The position numbers and the translations under genes are program-made. A stretch of DNA of 64,000 nt from Agrobacterium vitis (GTDB lineage: Bacteria > Pseudomonadota > Alphaproteobacteria > Rhizobiales > Rhizobiaceae). Below the pieces are notes generated by a model that searched no databases, was not told the DNA's origin, and was given only the letters and a program-made list of their open reading frames with translations. Numbering within the stretch: the stretch's first letter is position 1; the number at the start of each line of letters is the position of its first letter. This document shows positions 1 to 8,850 of this stretch, piece by piece. The DNA is taken from the NCBI RefSeq assembly GCF_013337045.2, contig NZ_CP118259.1, positions 558,001 to 622,000 of the forward strand, read 5' to 3'.

Positions 1-1
1 C

Positions 2-1306
2 ACCCGTGGCGGCATGACCAGCCATGCGGCGGTGGTGGCACGCGGCATGGGTATTCCCTGCGTGGCCGGTGCCGGCAGCATGCGGGTCGATATCCGCAAT
101 GGCGTGCTGCTGGGCGTCGGCGTCAAGCTGAAGAAGGGCGATATCATCACGATAGATGGTTCTTCCGGACAGGTTTTGCAGGGTGCCGTGCCAATGCAGC
201 AACCCGAATTGTCGGGGGATTTTGCCCAGCTGATGCAATGGGCCGACCGTACGCGCCGCATGACGGTGCGCACCAATGCCGATACGCCGGGCGATGCCCG
301 TGCCGCCCGCTCGTTCGGAGCGGAAGGTATCGGCCTTTGCCGCACTGAACATATGTTTTTCGAAGGCGAGCGCATCCATGTGATGCGCGAAATGATCCTG
401 GCCGAGGACGAGGCCGGACGACGCGCCGCGCTCGACAAGCTGTTGCCGATGCAACGCTCGGATTTTACCGAGCTGTTCACCATCATGCATGGCCTGCCGG
501 TGACGATCCGGCTGCTCGATCCGCCATTGCATGAATTCCTGCCGAAGACCGTCAAGGAAATCGCCGAGGTGGCGGTGGCGATGGGCATGGAGCCGCGCGC
601 TCTGGCGCAGCGGGTCGAGGCTTTGCACGAGTTCAACCCCATGCTCGGCCATCGCGGCTGCCGGTTGGCGATTTCCTATCCGGAAATAGCCGAAATGCAG
701 GCGCGGGCAATTTTCGAAGCCGCCGTTGCCGCAGGCCTTGAGACCGGCGCGCCGGTCGTGCCTGAAATCATGGTGCCGCTGGTCGGGCTGCGCTCCGAAC
801 TGGATTATGTGAAGGGCGTGATCGACCGGATTGCCTCCGAAGTGATGCGTGAAGGCAAGCTGGAAATCTCCTATCTGGTCGGCACGATGATCGAGCTGCC
901 GCGTGCCGCCATCCGCGCCCATGTGATTGCCGAGGCTGCCGAATTTTTCTCCTTCGGCACCAATGACCTGACCCAGACCACGTTCGGCATGTCACGCGAT
1001 GATGCGGCCGCCTTCATTCCGACCTATCAGCGCAAAGGGATTATTGAGCGCGATCCGTTTATCTCGCTGGATTTCGATGGGGTCGGGGAGTTGATCCGCA
1101 TGGCCGCCGAGCGCGGTCGCCAGACCCGGCCCGATATGAAGCTCGGCATTTGCGGCGAACATGGCGGCGACCCGGCCTCGATTCATTTCTGCGAGGATGT
1201 CGGGCTGGATTACGTCTCATGCTCACCCTTCCGGGTGCCGATCGCCCGCCTGTCCGCCGCCCAGGCAAGCATCAAGCAGAGGCGCCTCATGGCGAAGGAA
1301 GTTTGA
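2..1306 (+). CDS. ppdK: Pyruvate, phosphate dikinase, C-terminal part
   Basis: The gene is cut by the left edge; the reading frame is open from base 2, leaving about 434 residues of a family normally near 890. PPDK interconverts pyruvate, ATP and phosphate with PEP, AMP and pyrophosphate in the cytoplasm. The fragment opens on the phosphohistidine motif (TRGGMTSHAAVVARGMG, catalytic His in TSH). It then carries the PEP-utilising TIM barrel, with GLCRTEHMFF, the FNPMLGHRGCRL segment, a GTNDLTQ segment, and GICGEHGGDP with the catalytic Cys near the C-terminus. PEP synthase and PTS enzyme I share the fold, but the FNPMLGHRG and GICGEHGGDP wording is that of PPDK. The first internal ATG (base 14) is not the true start. 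Confidence 0.95.
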   Translation, partial: TRGGMTSHAAVVARGMGIPCVAGAGSMRVDIRNGVLLGVGVKLKKGDIITIDGSSGQVLQGAVPMQQPELSGDFAQLMQWADRTRRMTVRTNADTPGDARAARSFGAEGIGLCRTEHMFFEGERIHVMREMILAEDEAGRRAALDKLLPMQRSDFTELFTIMHGLPVTIRLLDPPLHEFLPKTVKEIAEVAVAMGMEPRALAQRVEALHEFNPMLGHRGCRLAISYPEIAEMQARAIFEAAVAAGLETGAPVVPEIMVPLVGLRSELDYVKGVIDRIASEVMREGKLEISYLVGTMIELPRAAIRAHVIAEAAEFFSFGTNDLTQTTFGMSRDDAAAFIPTYQRKGIIERDPFISLDFDGVGELIRMAAERGRQTRPDMKLGICGEHGGDPASIHFCEDVGLDYVSCSPFRVPIARLSAAQASIKQRRLMAKEV

Positions 1307-1471
1307 AGCTACCGTATGTTTATTCGCCGTTTCGGCACAAAATTGCCTGTTGAGTTGCATTTTATCAATTAGATTTCGGCTTTGTTTTAAATGGTTTTAT
1401 AAAACAGTTACCCAACAAGGATTGAAGGTCAGGACTGATGTCCCGGACGCTTCAACACATGGTTGGGTAAA

Positions 1472-2908
1472 ATGCGCCTTAAAGATACAGTTTCAAAGCT
1501 TCTCGCCGATGACAAGGGCAATTTCGCCGTCATGTCGGCTATTTTGCTTATGCCGTTGTTTCTGGCTGTCGGTGCGGCGGTAGATTACAGTTCGGCACGC
1601 GATCATCGCAATGATATTCAGGTGACCGCCGATTCGGCTATCCTGGCTGCGGCGTCGAGCTATTCCTCGTCTTCCGGCGTCGACGCCCTTGCTGCTGGGA
1701 TCGACAGCTATCTCGAGTCCAAATTGGCGGATCAGGGTTCAAGTGACGTCGATACCGCCGCGGTTCCCAAGCGGTTGAGCGGGCCAACCTTGTCGGCGGA
1801 CGGCAAGGAAATCTGCATTGTCGTCGGCGAGGGTGTGCCGACCAGTTTCATGCAACTCGCTGGCGTCAAGACCGTAGACGTCTCCGCCAAATCCTGTGCA
1901 GCGCTGCCGGGCAATATTGATCTCGAAGTGTCCCTGGTGCTCGACGTCTCCAGCTCGATGATCGAGGAAGGTCGTTTTGTGCCGATGCAGACGGCGGTGA
2001 AAAGCTTTCTGACCTCCTTTGCCAATGATGCCACGGTTGCCAAGCGCAGCAAGATCGCCATCGCGCCGTTTTCCAGCCGTTTCAACATCGGCCTTCCCCA
2101 TAAGGACTGGCTGAAAGCCCATGGTGGCAATGCGGCTGTGCCTAGCCGTTGGACCGATCCAAAATCCTATTATAAGGACTCGAAATATAGTTTCAGCCAG
2201 TGGATCGATAATGTCACGACGCTGGCCTATACCTCCAGTAACTATTATTGGATCGGCTGCGTCGAGCCGCGTGCCGACGTGGAAATGAAGGATAATGGTG
2301 CCATCGGCACCTACGGTCTGAGTGATGCGCCACCCAGCACCGAGGCTTTCGTGGCCCAGGATTCGAATAGCGGATCTTCCACCAGTTTTTGTCCGCCGCC
2401 CATCGTTTCCCTGACATCGAGCTTTAGCACGTTGCAAAGTGCTATCGCGGACATGACGTCGGAAGGCTCCACCCGGCTTGATGCCGGAATGCTGGCTGGC
2501 TGGTACACGCTGTCGCCGAAATGGCGCTCTGCATGGGGGGGTGGGACCTCGCCCGCCGATTATTCCGAAAAGGTCAAAAAGGTCATCGTCTTCATGACCG
2601 ATGGCGAGATGAATGTGAAATTTGGACCTAACAATGGCGACAAGCTGGACTGGATTTGTGATAAAAACCGCACGAAATCCTGCAATGACACTGCCACCAG
2701 TGCGCTTTTGACCACCTGCGACTCGATCAAATCCAACAATATCGAGATTTACGCGATTTCCTATAGTTCGGAAGCCGATGTCCAGAATTTGCAGACCTGC
2801 TCCAGCGGCACCAAATATTACTTCAGCGCCTCCACCACAAATATCAAGGATGTCTATACCGCGATCTCCAAGAACATCATCGGTAGCACGGTGCGGCTGA
2901 CGCACTGA
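1472..2908 (+). CDS. TadG-like Flp pilus assembly protein with vWA domain
   Basis: 478 residues. The N-terminus has a short cytoplasmic stretch and one membrane anchor (about residues 17-40, AVMSAILLMPLFLAVGAAVDY), the TadE/TadG-like pseudopilin layout. From about residue 150 there is a von Willebrand A domain with the MIDAS motif DVSSS, and a later IVFMTDGEMN strand. The extracytoplasmic part has several Cys, suggesting disulfides. A TTG three codons upstream (1463) is possible, but ATG 1472 is preferred because the membrane anchor follows directly; no clear Shine-Dalgarno is visible. TadG proteins work with the Flp/Tad tight-adherence pilus, yet no other tad or cpa gene is in the window. 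Family assignment is firm; participation in a Tad system is inferred. Confidence 0.85.
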   Translation: MRLKDTVSKLLADDKGNFAVMSAILLMPLFLAVGAAVDYSSARDHRNDIQVTADSAILAAASSYSSSSGVDALAAGIDSYLESKLADQGSSDVDTAAVPKRLSGPTLSADGKEICIVVGEGVPTSFMQLAGVKTVDVSAKSCAALPGNIDLEVSLVLDVSSSMIEEGRFVPMQTAVKSFLTSFANDATVAKRSKIAIAPFSSRFNIGLPHKDWLKAHGGNAAVPSRWTDPKSYYKDSKYSFSQWIDNVTTLAYTSSNYYWIGCVEPRADVEMKDNGAIGTYGLSDAPPSTEAFVAQDSNSGSSTSFCPPPIVSLTSSFSTLQSAIADMTSEGSTRLDAGMLAGWYTLSPKWRSAWGGGTSPADYSEKVKKVIVFMTDGEMNVKFGPNNGDKLDWICDKNRTKSCNDTATSALLTTCDSIKSNNIEIYAISYSSEADVQNLQTCSSGTKYYFSASTTNIKDVYTAISKNIIGSTVRLTH

Positions 2909-2917
2909 ACCGTACGG

Positions 2918-2967
2918 CTGCTGCATAATTCCTTAAGTCGGAATCGATTTAAGGAATTATGCAGCAG
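2918..2967. repeat. 19-bp-arm inverted repeat, module 1 of a composite repeat
   Basis: Two perfect 19-base arms (2918-2936 and 2949-2967) flank a 12-base loop containing GGAATCGAT. It starts ten bases after the tadG-like stop codon and can fold into a strong hairpin, so it may also end transcription, although no T-run follows. Diverged forms occur at 22430-22460 and 31452-31485, so it is a dispersed element rather than a gene-specific terminator. Confidence 0.8.
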
Positions 2968-2977
2968 ATTTAAAGTG

Positions 2978-3021
2978 TTACAGCGTCCTTTGTGCGTTTT
3001 ATAAAACGCACGGCGCTGTAA
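2978..3021. repeat. Dispersed palindrome, module 2 (GCGTTTTATAAAACGC core)
   Basis: A perfect 20-base palindrome (2992-3011, GTGCGTTTTATAAAACGCAC) sits inside an outer inverted pair TTACAGCG / CGCTGTAA (2978-2985, 3014-3021). Related copies lie at 7381-7408, 22375-22410, 53009-53038 and 60176-60220. Placement just after module 1 and between genes fits a rhizobial mosaic intergenic element; that family link is from general knowledge, not from a search. Confidence 0.8.
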
Positions 3022-3105
3022 AGGCAGGATGAAGAGCCGCGTGGGTGACAAATTGCCTTGATTGTGAGATAGGCCGGGTCGTCACACTCGCAAAGGCCAG
3101 GCCCG

Positions 3106-4149
3106 ATGAACGACACGCACCGGACATCCTCCACGGCGCCCACCTCCCGCAAACGCCGCCAGAAGGGCCGCGACACGCCGCCGCCTGGCTCTCATTCTGC
3201 CAAGCCGCAACGCGAGGGGCAGGGCAAGGCCGTTCCTGCGGCTGCGTCCGGTAATGACACATGGGCGCAAGCCCGTCGCGTTATGAAGACGGATCGTTTT
3301 CGCGCCAGTGCGCTGCTGGCCGGTTTCGGCCTGTTCCTGCTGGCGGTATCGCAAAGCCTGCCGCATGATTATGGCTTTACCGAGCTTGGCGCGCTGTTCA
3401 CCTTCTCGGTGTATGATCTGGTTCTGGCCATGCTGGGCATCGCGGTCGCCTGCGCGATGATGCCCAGCGCCCGGCAATTCTCCATCACCATCGGCGTGTT
3501 TCTCGGCGTGCTATCGGTCATGCTGCTGTTTTTCGACCCGATCTTCGTCGTCATCCGCGAGAGTGCGCTGGGGCAGGTGCTGTACCTGATCGCCCCGGTG
3601 GCCGTCGCCATCACCGGCGCCAGTCTCTGGCTTTCGGGGCGTTGGCGGGATCGGGCCATGCTGGCATCCGCTGCTGTTGTGGCCTTTTCTTTCTCACTGT
3701 TTCTCGGCCTGGACGATTTTGGCGTCGGTATTCCGTCCTTTGCGATTGCCTCTGTGCTTTCGGCCCTGTGGATCATCCTCACCCCGGCCTTTCTGCTGCG
3801 CTGCTTCAAAGGCCCCTGGCTGAACATTCCCTCGCGCATTCTCGGCAGCTGGCTGCTGGTCATTGCCATTATCGTCACCGTCTCGCTCTATGTGCCGCTG
3901 CCAATCAAGACCCAGCCGCCCGTCGATCTCGGTCAGCCGGACCTGTCGATCGATGGCGAGGACCCTGGTACGGCTCCCACCGATCCCTCTGGCTTGCAAG
4001 ACCCCTCTGCCTTGCAGGATAAGGGCGCTTACGGCTCAATGAATTCCAATGGTACGCAGGTGCCCGATTTCCTGGAAGAGGAGCCAAAGCCCGACCCCAA
4101 TGCGCCCTCCGTGTTCGAGGGGCTGAAAACGCCGAAAATTGGTGGATGA
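3106..4149 (+). CDS. Hypothetical polytopic membrane protein
   Basis: 347 residues. The first 60 are basic and low in complexity (RKRRQKGRD). They are followed by about six to seven hydrophobic segments between residues 64 and 265, and a Pro/Asp/Gly-rich tail of about 80 residues that is probably disordered. ATG 3106 follows AAGG about ten bases upstream. I recognise no family and see no catalytic motif. The gene stands alone, convergent with the LysR gene whose stop lies six bases away. Confidence 0.75.
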   Translation: MNDTHRTSSTAPTSRKRRQKGRDTPPPGSHSAKPQREGQGKAVPAAASGNDTWAQARRVMKTDRFRASALLAGFGLFLLAVSQSLPHDYGFTELGALFTFSVYDLVLAMLGIAVACAMMPSARQFSITIGVFLGVLSVMLLFFDPIFVVIRESALGQVLYLIAPVAVAITGASLWLSGRWRDRAMLASAAVVAFSFSLFLGLDDFGVGIPSFAIASVLSALWIILTPAFLLRCFKGPWLNIPSRILGSWLLVIAIIVTVSLYVPLPIKTQPPVDLGQPDLSIDGEDPGTAPTDPSGLQDPSALQDKGAYGSMNSNGTQVPDFLEEEPKPDPNAPSVFEGLKTPKIGG

Positions 4150-4155
4150 GAATGC

Positions 4156-5106
4156 CTATGGCAGATGCCGGGTTTCTGCGGTCGGACGCGCAGTGGATGC
4201 CTGCGCCAGATGGGCTCGCATGCGTCGTGACAGCCAGTCGGTGAACACCAACCGTCGCTCGTCAGCGGCAAAATCGCTATTGGATACGGCAAGGTAATGG
4301 GTGCCATCCTGATGAAACGCACCCAGTGCAGTCAGTCGTCCGGCGGCCATATCCGTCGTTACCATATGGATCGATGCCAGTGCGACACCCTGGCCGGCCA
4401 TCGCTGCCTCAAGGGCCAGATAGAAATGCTCGTAGAAAATGTCCGAGTTGAACTTGCGGGTCCCCGGCTGGGTCTTGCACCAGTTCAGCCAGGCGTCGGG
4501 GCGCGAGCGCGTATGCAGAGCAGGCACGCTGGGGCGAGGCACTTTGTTAAGGTCAGCCGCCACCTGTGGCGTGCAGACCATGCCCATCGCTTCCGGGGCC
4601 AGTTCCCTCACATGCAGGCGGGGGTCGATGGCAAAATCGTTGCGCCGCACGGCAAGATCGACGTGATCGCGGCGAAAATCGATTTTTCCGCCCGCTGCGA
4701 GAACCTTGACATCCAGACCGGTCCTTTCTTTCAGATCGCCAAGGTTTGGGATGAGGAATTTCAGGCAGAGCGTCGGTTCGCAGGAGACGATCAGCGGCTG
4801 CGCATAGGCATTGCTGCGAAAATCCGTGACGACATTTTCCAGATCCTGGAACACGGAGGCAAGCCTGGCCGCCAATTGTCGACCGCGCTCCGTCAGGAAG
4901 ACCGCCCGGTTGCGACGCAGGAACAGCGGCTCGCCCAGACTTTCCTCCAGATTCTTGACCTGCTTGCTGATTGCCCCATGTGTAACGTGCAATTCCCGGG
5001 CCGCCAGCACGAAACTTTCATACCGCGCCGCCACCGCGAAAGCCTTCAAAGCGCCCAATTGCGGCAGGCGCGCCATCCTGGATCTGAATTCGGAATTGTC
5101 GGGCAT
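4156..5106 (-). CDS. LysR-family transcriptional regulator
   Basis: 316 residues. The N-terminal winged helix-turn-helix spans roughly residues 15-75 (LGALKAFAVAARYESFVLAA, then HVTHGAISKQVKNLE), in the GcvA/AmpR-like style where the HTH reads THGAISKQ. A periplasmic-binding-protein-like effector domain follows. The gene is divergent from the dioxygenase gene at 5222 across about 115 bases, the classic LysR arrangement, so it probably controls the dioxygenase-LysE-ThrH operon and senses its substrate or product. A second ATG ten codons in (MARLPQLG) is an alternative start. Confidence 0.92.
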   Translation of the reverse strand: MPDNSEFRSRMARLPQLGALKAFAVAARYESFVLAARELHVTHGAISKQVKNLEESLGEPLFLRRNRAVFLTERGRQLAARLASVFQDLENVVTDFRSNAYAQPLIVSCEPTLCLKFLIPNLGDLKERTGLDVKVLAAGGKIDFRRDHVDLAVRRNDFAIDPRLHVRELAPEAMGMVCTPQVAADLNKVPRPSVPALHTRSRPDAWLNWCKTQPGTRKFNSDIFYEHFYLALEAAMAGQGVALASIHMVTTDMAAGRLTALGAFHQDGTHYLAVSNSDFAADERRLVFTDWLSRRMRAHLAQASTARPTAETRHLP

Positions 5107-5221
5107 ATGTGTGAATTTACCTCACGCTTTTGCTCGAAAATATATCGGTTTTCACAAAACACAACATATGATTGATAATCGTTGTCGGCGGTTTACGCCG
5201 ATGAAATCGGAGCCATTTTCA

Positions 5222-5980
5222 ATGCAAGGCAATATTTCAGTTTTAAAGCACAGCGATCCGGCCAATGTGACCAATATCGATGTCTGCCAACAGTTGCATG
5301 ACTTTGATTTTGTGTTTCTTGAAGGCAACAATTTTCTCGATGTCATTCATCAAAGCCATTTTAGCAGCCAGGATATTGCTGATTTTCAGGCATCCTGGGA
5401 TGATCTTAAGCCGGATACCTATATGGCCGACGGCGGCAAATATCGCCTTCGCCGGCACGCAACCCTGACGGGCGCGCCAAAAGGCGGGCCCGTCACTCTC
5501 GAAAAGCATCAGCCGCATTTCCAGACAACCTCCTACAATCCACTCAATGGCGGCATTGAGCGTCATTTCGAGCCGGTATTGGCATCGACCATTGAAAATC
5601 CGGTGATGCAGGCGATTTTCTCCTTCGCCTCTTCCACCTTTGGCGCTCTCTCGCCATTTTCCACCTGGCACATGGAATTGCATCAGTTCCGCATTGAGGC
5701 TGTGCAGACCGGTGGCAAGCCAACACCTGAAGGCGTTCACCGCGACGGTGTGGATTTCGTGCTGATGGTTCTCATCAAGCGGCAGAATATTGTCGGGGGC
5801 GAAACCTCCATCCTGGATCGGGACGGCGTCACGCTGGCGGAATTTACGCTGACGGACCCCTTCGATGCTGCCATTGTCAATGATGAACGCGTTGCCCATG
5901 GCGTAACGCCGATCACCAAGCTTGATCCCGACCAGCAGGGCCTGCGCGATGTTCTGGTCCTGACCTTCCGCCGCAAATAA
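5222..5980 (+). CDS. 2OG-Fe(II) dioxygenase, amino-acid hydroxylase type
   Basis: 252 residues. It resembles the 2OG-Fe_Oxy_2 family that includes bacterial L-isoleucine 4-hydroxylases and BsmA-like proteins. The iron facial triad is visible as H173-x-D175 (EGVHRDGVDF) and H226 (ERVAHGVTP), with Arg near the C-terminus (LRDVLVLTFRR) suited to bind 2-oxoglutarate. ATG 5222 is chosen because GGAG lies nine bases upstream; an in-frame ATG at 5201 has a poorer site. It is the first gene of a three-gene operon with a LysE exporter and a ThrH-like phosphatase, which points to a free amino acid or a derivative as substrate. The exact substrate cannot be read from sequence. Confidence 0.85.
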   Translation: MQGNISVLKHSDPANVTNIDVCQQLHDFDFVFLEGNNFLDVIHQSHFSSQDIADFQASWDDLKPDTYMADGGKYRLRRHATLTGAPKGGPVTLEKHQPHFQTTSYNPLNGGIERHFEPVLASTIENPVMQAIFSFASSTFGALSPFSTWHMELHQFRIEAVQTGGKPTPEGVHRDGVDFVLMVLIKRQNIVGGETSILDRDGVTLAEFTLTDPFDAAIVNDERVAHGVTPITKLDPDQQGLRDVLVLTFRRK

Positions 5981-6040
5981 ATGCAGATGTCAGCCGCGCG
6001 GAACCGCGCGGCTGTTGCCGGAGCCGGAGCCCGCATATTT

Positions 6041-6670
6041 ATGGAACAAATACTTCTGATTGCTTCGATAACCTGGCTGGCCGTCCTCAGCCCCGGCGCG
6101 GATTTCGCCATGGTGTCGCGCAACAGCTTTCTCTATGGCCGCAAATCCGGGCTTGCAGCCTCGATGGGCATTGCCATCGCCTGCTGGTTTCATGTGATTT
6201 ACGCCATGTTCGGCATTGCGATCATCCAGCATATTTTCCCCAATATTCTGGATATCATCAAATTTGTCGGCGCTGCCTATCTGGTCTATGCGGGCTTGGC
6301 CACGGCCTTCAGCAAGATACGCGATGTCGAAGGCAGTCTGGTTCCCAGCGACAGATCCATGGGCCGGGAAATGATGACCGGCATTCTGACCAATGGTCTC
6401 AATCCGAAAACGTCTATTTTCGTGATCAGCCTCTACACGCAATTCATCGGCAAGGACACGCCGCTGTCTCACCAATTGCTTTGGGGCCTGTTCATTTCCC
6501 TGTCACATTTGCTGTGGTTCGCGTCCGTTTCGACCTTTCTGTCCAACCCGGCCATTCGAACCGTGGTGCTACGTCGCCAGCGTTTATTCAATATCCTGAT
6601 CGGGGTTGTGCTCGCCTCGCTGGGGGCCATTCTCTTCACCGCGGGCACCTTGGGGAGTGGCGCGCAATGA
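6041..6670 (+). CDS. LysE/RhtB-family amino acid exporter
   Basis: 209 residues with about six membrane helices. The N-terminus carries the LysE-family signature (WLAVLSPGADFAMVSRNS) and, later, the TGILTNGLNPKTSIF stretch typical of RhtB/LysE translocators. These inner-membrane proteins export amino acids or their derivatives. ATG 6041 fits the family N-terminus. An in-frame ATG at 5981, abutting the previous stop codon, would add 20 non-hydrophobic residues. The stop overlaps the start of the next gene (ATGA), showing translational coupling. Its likely cargo is the product of the upstream hydroxylase. Confidence 0.92.
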   Translation: MEQILLIASITWLAVLSPGADFAMVSRNSFLYGRKSGLAASMGIAIACWFHVIYAMFGIAIIQHIFPNILDIIKFVGAAYLVYAGLATAFSKIRDVEGSLVPSDRSMGREMMTGILTNGLNPKTSIFVISLYTQFIGKDTPLSHQLLWGLFISLSHLLWFASVSTFLSNPAIRTVVLRRQRLFNILIGVVLASLGAILFTAGTLGSGAQ

Positions 6671-7338
6671 CCGAATCCATCTGTTCCTTCATCGATCTCG
6701 AAGGCGTTCTCGTGCCGGAAATGTGGCCGCATATCGCTAAGTCGTTCGGAATTCCCGAACTCCAGGCGACCACGCGGGAAATTCCCGATTACCGTCAATT
6801 GCTGGACCAGCGGATCAAGCATCTGGCCGATCACCACGTTACCCTGGCCGAAATCTGCGCCAGTGTTGCCGAACTCGATCTGTTCAATGGGGCGGTGGAA
6901 TTCCTCGCCGCACTCAAGCAACGCGGGCGTGTGGTGATCGTCTCGGACTCTTTTAGCCCGATGAACCGGCATTTTATTGAGCAGATTGCTGCTGATCAGG
7001 TCCTCTGCCACAGTTTTCAGACCAATGACGAGGATATCATTATCGGCTTCGACTTCTGGAATGAGCTGGCCGGAAAACATCTCTGCTTCGACGCTGTCGA
7101 TACCGAGGGGTGCGCTCATTTTGCAATGGGCGACGCTTTGAACGACATCTCAATGATCCGTGCGGCGACCTATGGCGTGCTGTTTCAGCCCTCGATGGCG
7201 ACGCTGCTGGCCGCGCCGGATCTGCGGGCCACATCATCCTATAGCGAAGTCCTCGATATCCTCGATGAAGCCATTTATATCAATGGCAGATCGACCTCAA
7301 AGAGGGCCACGACTTTCCTGGGGAGCGCCTTCGGCTGA
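6667..7338 (+). CDS. ThrH-like HAD phosphatase
   Basis: 223 residues. The opening FIDLEGVLVPE matches the ThrH subgroup of HAD phosphatases (phosphoserine phosphatase, with phosphoserine:homoserine phosphotransferase activity described for the Pseudomonas protein), as does TTREIPDY a little later. Motif II is VIVSDSF; motif III/IV is seen as AMGDALNDISMI. It overlaps the exporter gene by four bases. In this operon it may supply or recycle serine/homoserine-type compounds linked to the dioxygenase, or dephosphorylate a related phospho-amino acid. ThrH membership is solid; the substrate in this cluster is inference. The C-terminal 15 residues are basic and probably disordered. Confidence 0.85.
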   Translation: MTESICSFIDLEGVLVPEMWPHIAKSFGIPELQATTREIPDYRQLLDQRIKHLADHHVTLAEICASVAELDLFNGAVEFLAALKQRGRVVIVSDSFSPMNRHFIEQIAADQVLCHSFQTNDEDIIIGFDFWNELAGKHLCFDAVDTEGCAHFAMGDALNDISMIRAATYGVLFQPSMATLLAAPDLRATSSYSEVLDILDEAIYINGRSTSKRATTFLGSAFG

Positions 7339-7380
7339 CAGCATATACGGCGACGCGTAAAGCTAGAGTTTTCCTTACGG

Positions 7381-7408
7381 CACCCTGCGTTTTATAAAAC
7401 GCAGGGTG
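7381..7408. repeat. Perfect 28-bp palindrome between convergent genes
   Basis: Two 14-base arms without a loop, centred on TTTTATAAAA with GC-rich ends CACCCTGCG / CGCAGGGTG. It lies between the ThrH-like gene (+) and the adaptor gene (-), so it may act as a bidirectional terminator. The core is shared with the repeats at 2978, 22375 and 53009. Confidence 0.75.
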
Positions 7409-7454
7409 TTGTGGCATGTTAACTATGCAGCAGTGTCACCACTCCCGGGTAGCG

Positions 7455-8840
7455 TCACCGCTCCCGGAATGCCTTGTTGAAATAACTGGCCAGCGGTTTG
7501 GTAAGGTAGGTGAAGGGCGAGCGTTCTGTGGTCTGGATAAAGGTTTCAACCGGCATTCCGGGCAGGACTTGCACATCCCCCAATCGAGCAATTTCCTTTT
7601 CATCGGGCCTGATCTTGGCCCTATAGAAGCTATTACCGGTTTTTTCATCGTTGAACACGTCGGCAGAAACCTCGATCACCGTGCCATGGATATCCGGCGT
7701 CTGGCGGCGATCGAAGGCGGCAAACACCAGATCGGCCTTCTGGCCGACATGCACCTGATCGATTTCATTGGGCGGCAAATTGGTGGTGATCACCAGCCCG
7801 ACATTCTGCGGGATGATATAGAGGATCGGTTCCGCCGCTTTGACCACGGTGCGCAACGCATGCACGGTCAGGCCGAACACCACGCCGCCGGTTGGTGCGG
7901 TCACTTCGGTGCGACCAAGGGTTTCCAGGGAAGAGACCCGTTTCTGGCGCAATTCGGCAATCTGTGCTTCGGCATTGCGCAGATCGGTGATCGATTGTTC
8001 ACGCAGTTCGCCACTGACGTTCAGAATAGCGATTTCGATCTCGGCGATCTTGGCGCGGCTTTCGGCAATGCTGGCCATGGACGAGGCGATCTCGCCATCC
8101 GCTTCGACCTCGGACCGTTGCAGCGTCATCACCTTGCTGGTCTGGGTCAGGCCGTCGCGCAGCAATTTCTGCTGCACGGCCAGTTCCTCGCTGATCAATT
8201 GTCTTTGCTGGCGCAGCGCATTGAGCTTGGCGTTCAAGCCCTCGATTTGCTGGGCGGTCTGGTGCTTGCGTTCCTGCAATTGCCCGACCTGTTTGTCACG
8301 GTTTTCCTGGCGCGCTTGCAACAGGTTGCGCTGACCCTCGATAATCTCGCGCACATGGCCGTCGGTCTTTGCCCGTTCAGTAAGCTCGGGGTCGAAGCTG
8401 ATTTCGCTCTTGCCATCCTGCTCGGCAGTCAGCCGCCCGGCATTGCCAAGCAGCGAAAACAACTGGTTTTCAATGATCGTCAGCTCGGATTGGTCTAGCT
8501 TTTCATCCATCCTGAGCAGAACCTGGCCGGGCTGGACGACATCGCCCTCCTTGACCAGCAAGTCCTGCACAATGCCACCGGCCTGGTGCTGGACCACCTG
8601 GCGGTTGGTTTCCACCTCCACCGTGCCGCTGCCGACCACGGCGCCCTTGATGGTGGTCAGCGTGCTCCAGGCACCCAGCCCCAACACCAGGACCGCCAGC
8701 GCGCCATAGCCGAGCGCCGTGTGACCGCGGGCCTGCCAGACGGTTTCCGAGTTGGACGACAACGGCTTTGCCGAGGGAGATGAGGGCATATTGGCCGGGG
8801 AAGAGGAGGCCGGCGTCGATGTCTGGGAAAACAGGCTCAT
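7455..8840 (-). CDS. Type I secretion membrane fusion protein (HlyD/PrsE family)
   Basis: 461 residues. A Ser/Pro/Ala-rich cytoplasmic N-terminus is followed by one membrane segment (about residues 40-62). Then comes a barrel/lipoyl half-motif (GTVEVETNRQVVQHQAGGIV), long alpha-helical coiled coils (about 150-310), and a second beta domain with VVKAAEPILYIIPQN and MPVETFIQT near the end. This is the adaptor linking an inner-membrane ABC exporter to a TolC-like channel. It lies ten bases after the ABC gene on the same strand. Rhizobial PrsE exports glycanases and Ca-binding proteins; whether this copy does so is unknown because no substrate gene is adjacent. Confidence 0.92.
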   Translation of the reverse strand: MSLFSQTSTPASSSPANMPSSPSAKPLSSNSETVWQARGHTALGYGALAVLVLGLGAWSTLTTIKGAVVGSGTVEVETNRQVVQHQAGGIVQDLLVKEGDVVQPGQVLLRMDEKLDQSELTIIENQLFSLLGNAGRLTAEQDGKSEISFDPELTERAKTDGHVREIIEGQRNLLQARQENRDKQVGQLQERKHQTAQQIEGLNAKLNALRQQRQLISEELAVQQKLLRDGLTQTSKVMTLQRSEVEADGEIASSMASIAESRAKIAEIEIAILNVSGELREQSITDLRNAEAQIAELRQKRVSSLETLGRTEVTAPTGGVVFGLTVHALRTVVKAAEPILYIIPQNVGLVITTNLPPNEIDQVHVGQKADLVFAAFDRRQTPDIHGTVIEVSADVFNDEKTGNSFYRAKIRPDEKEIARLGDVQVLPGMPVETFIQTTERSPFTYLTKPLASYFNKAFRER

Positions 8841-8850
8841 CGTCGCTCTC

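Noticed and set aside
4297..5175. 292-codon plus-strand frame opposite the LysR gene
   Set aside because: It is an antisense shadow of a clear LysR protein, with no recognisable domain or ribosome site.
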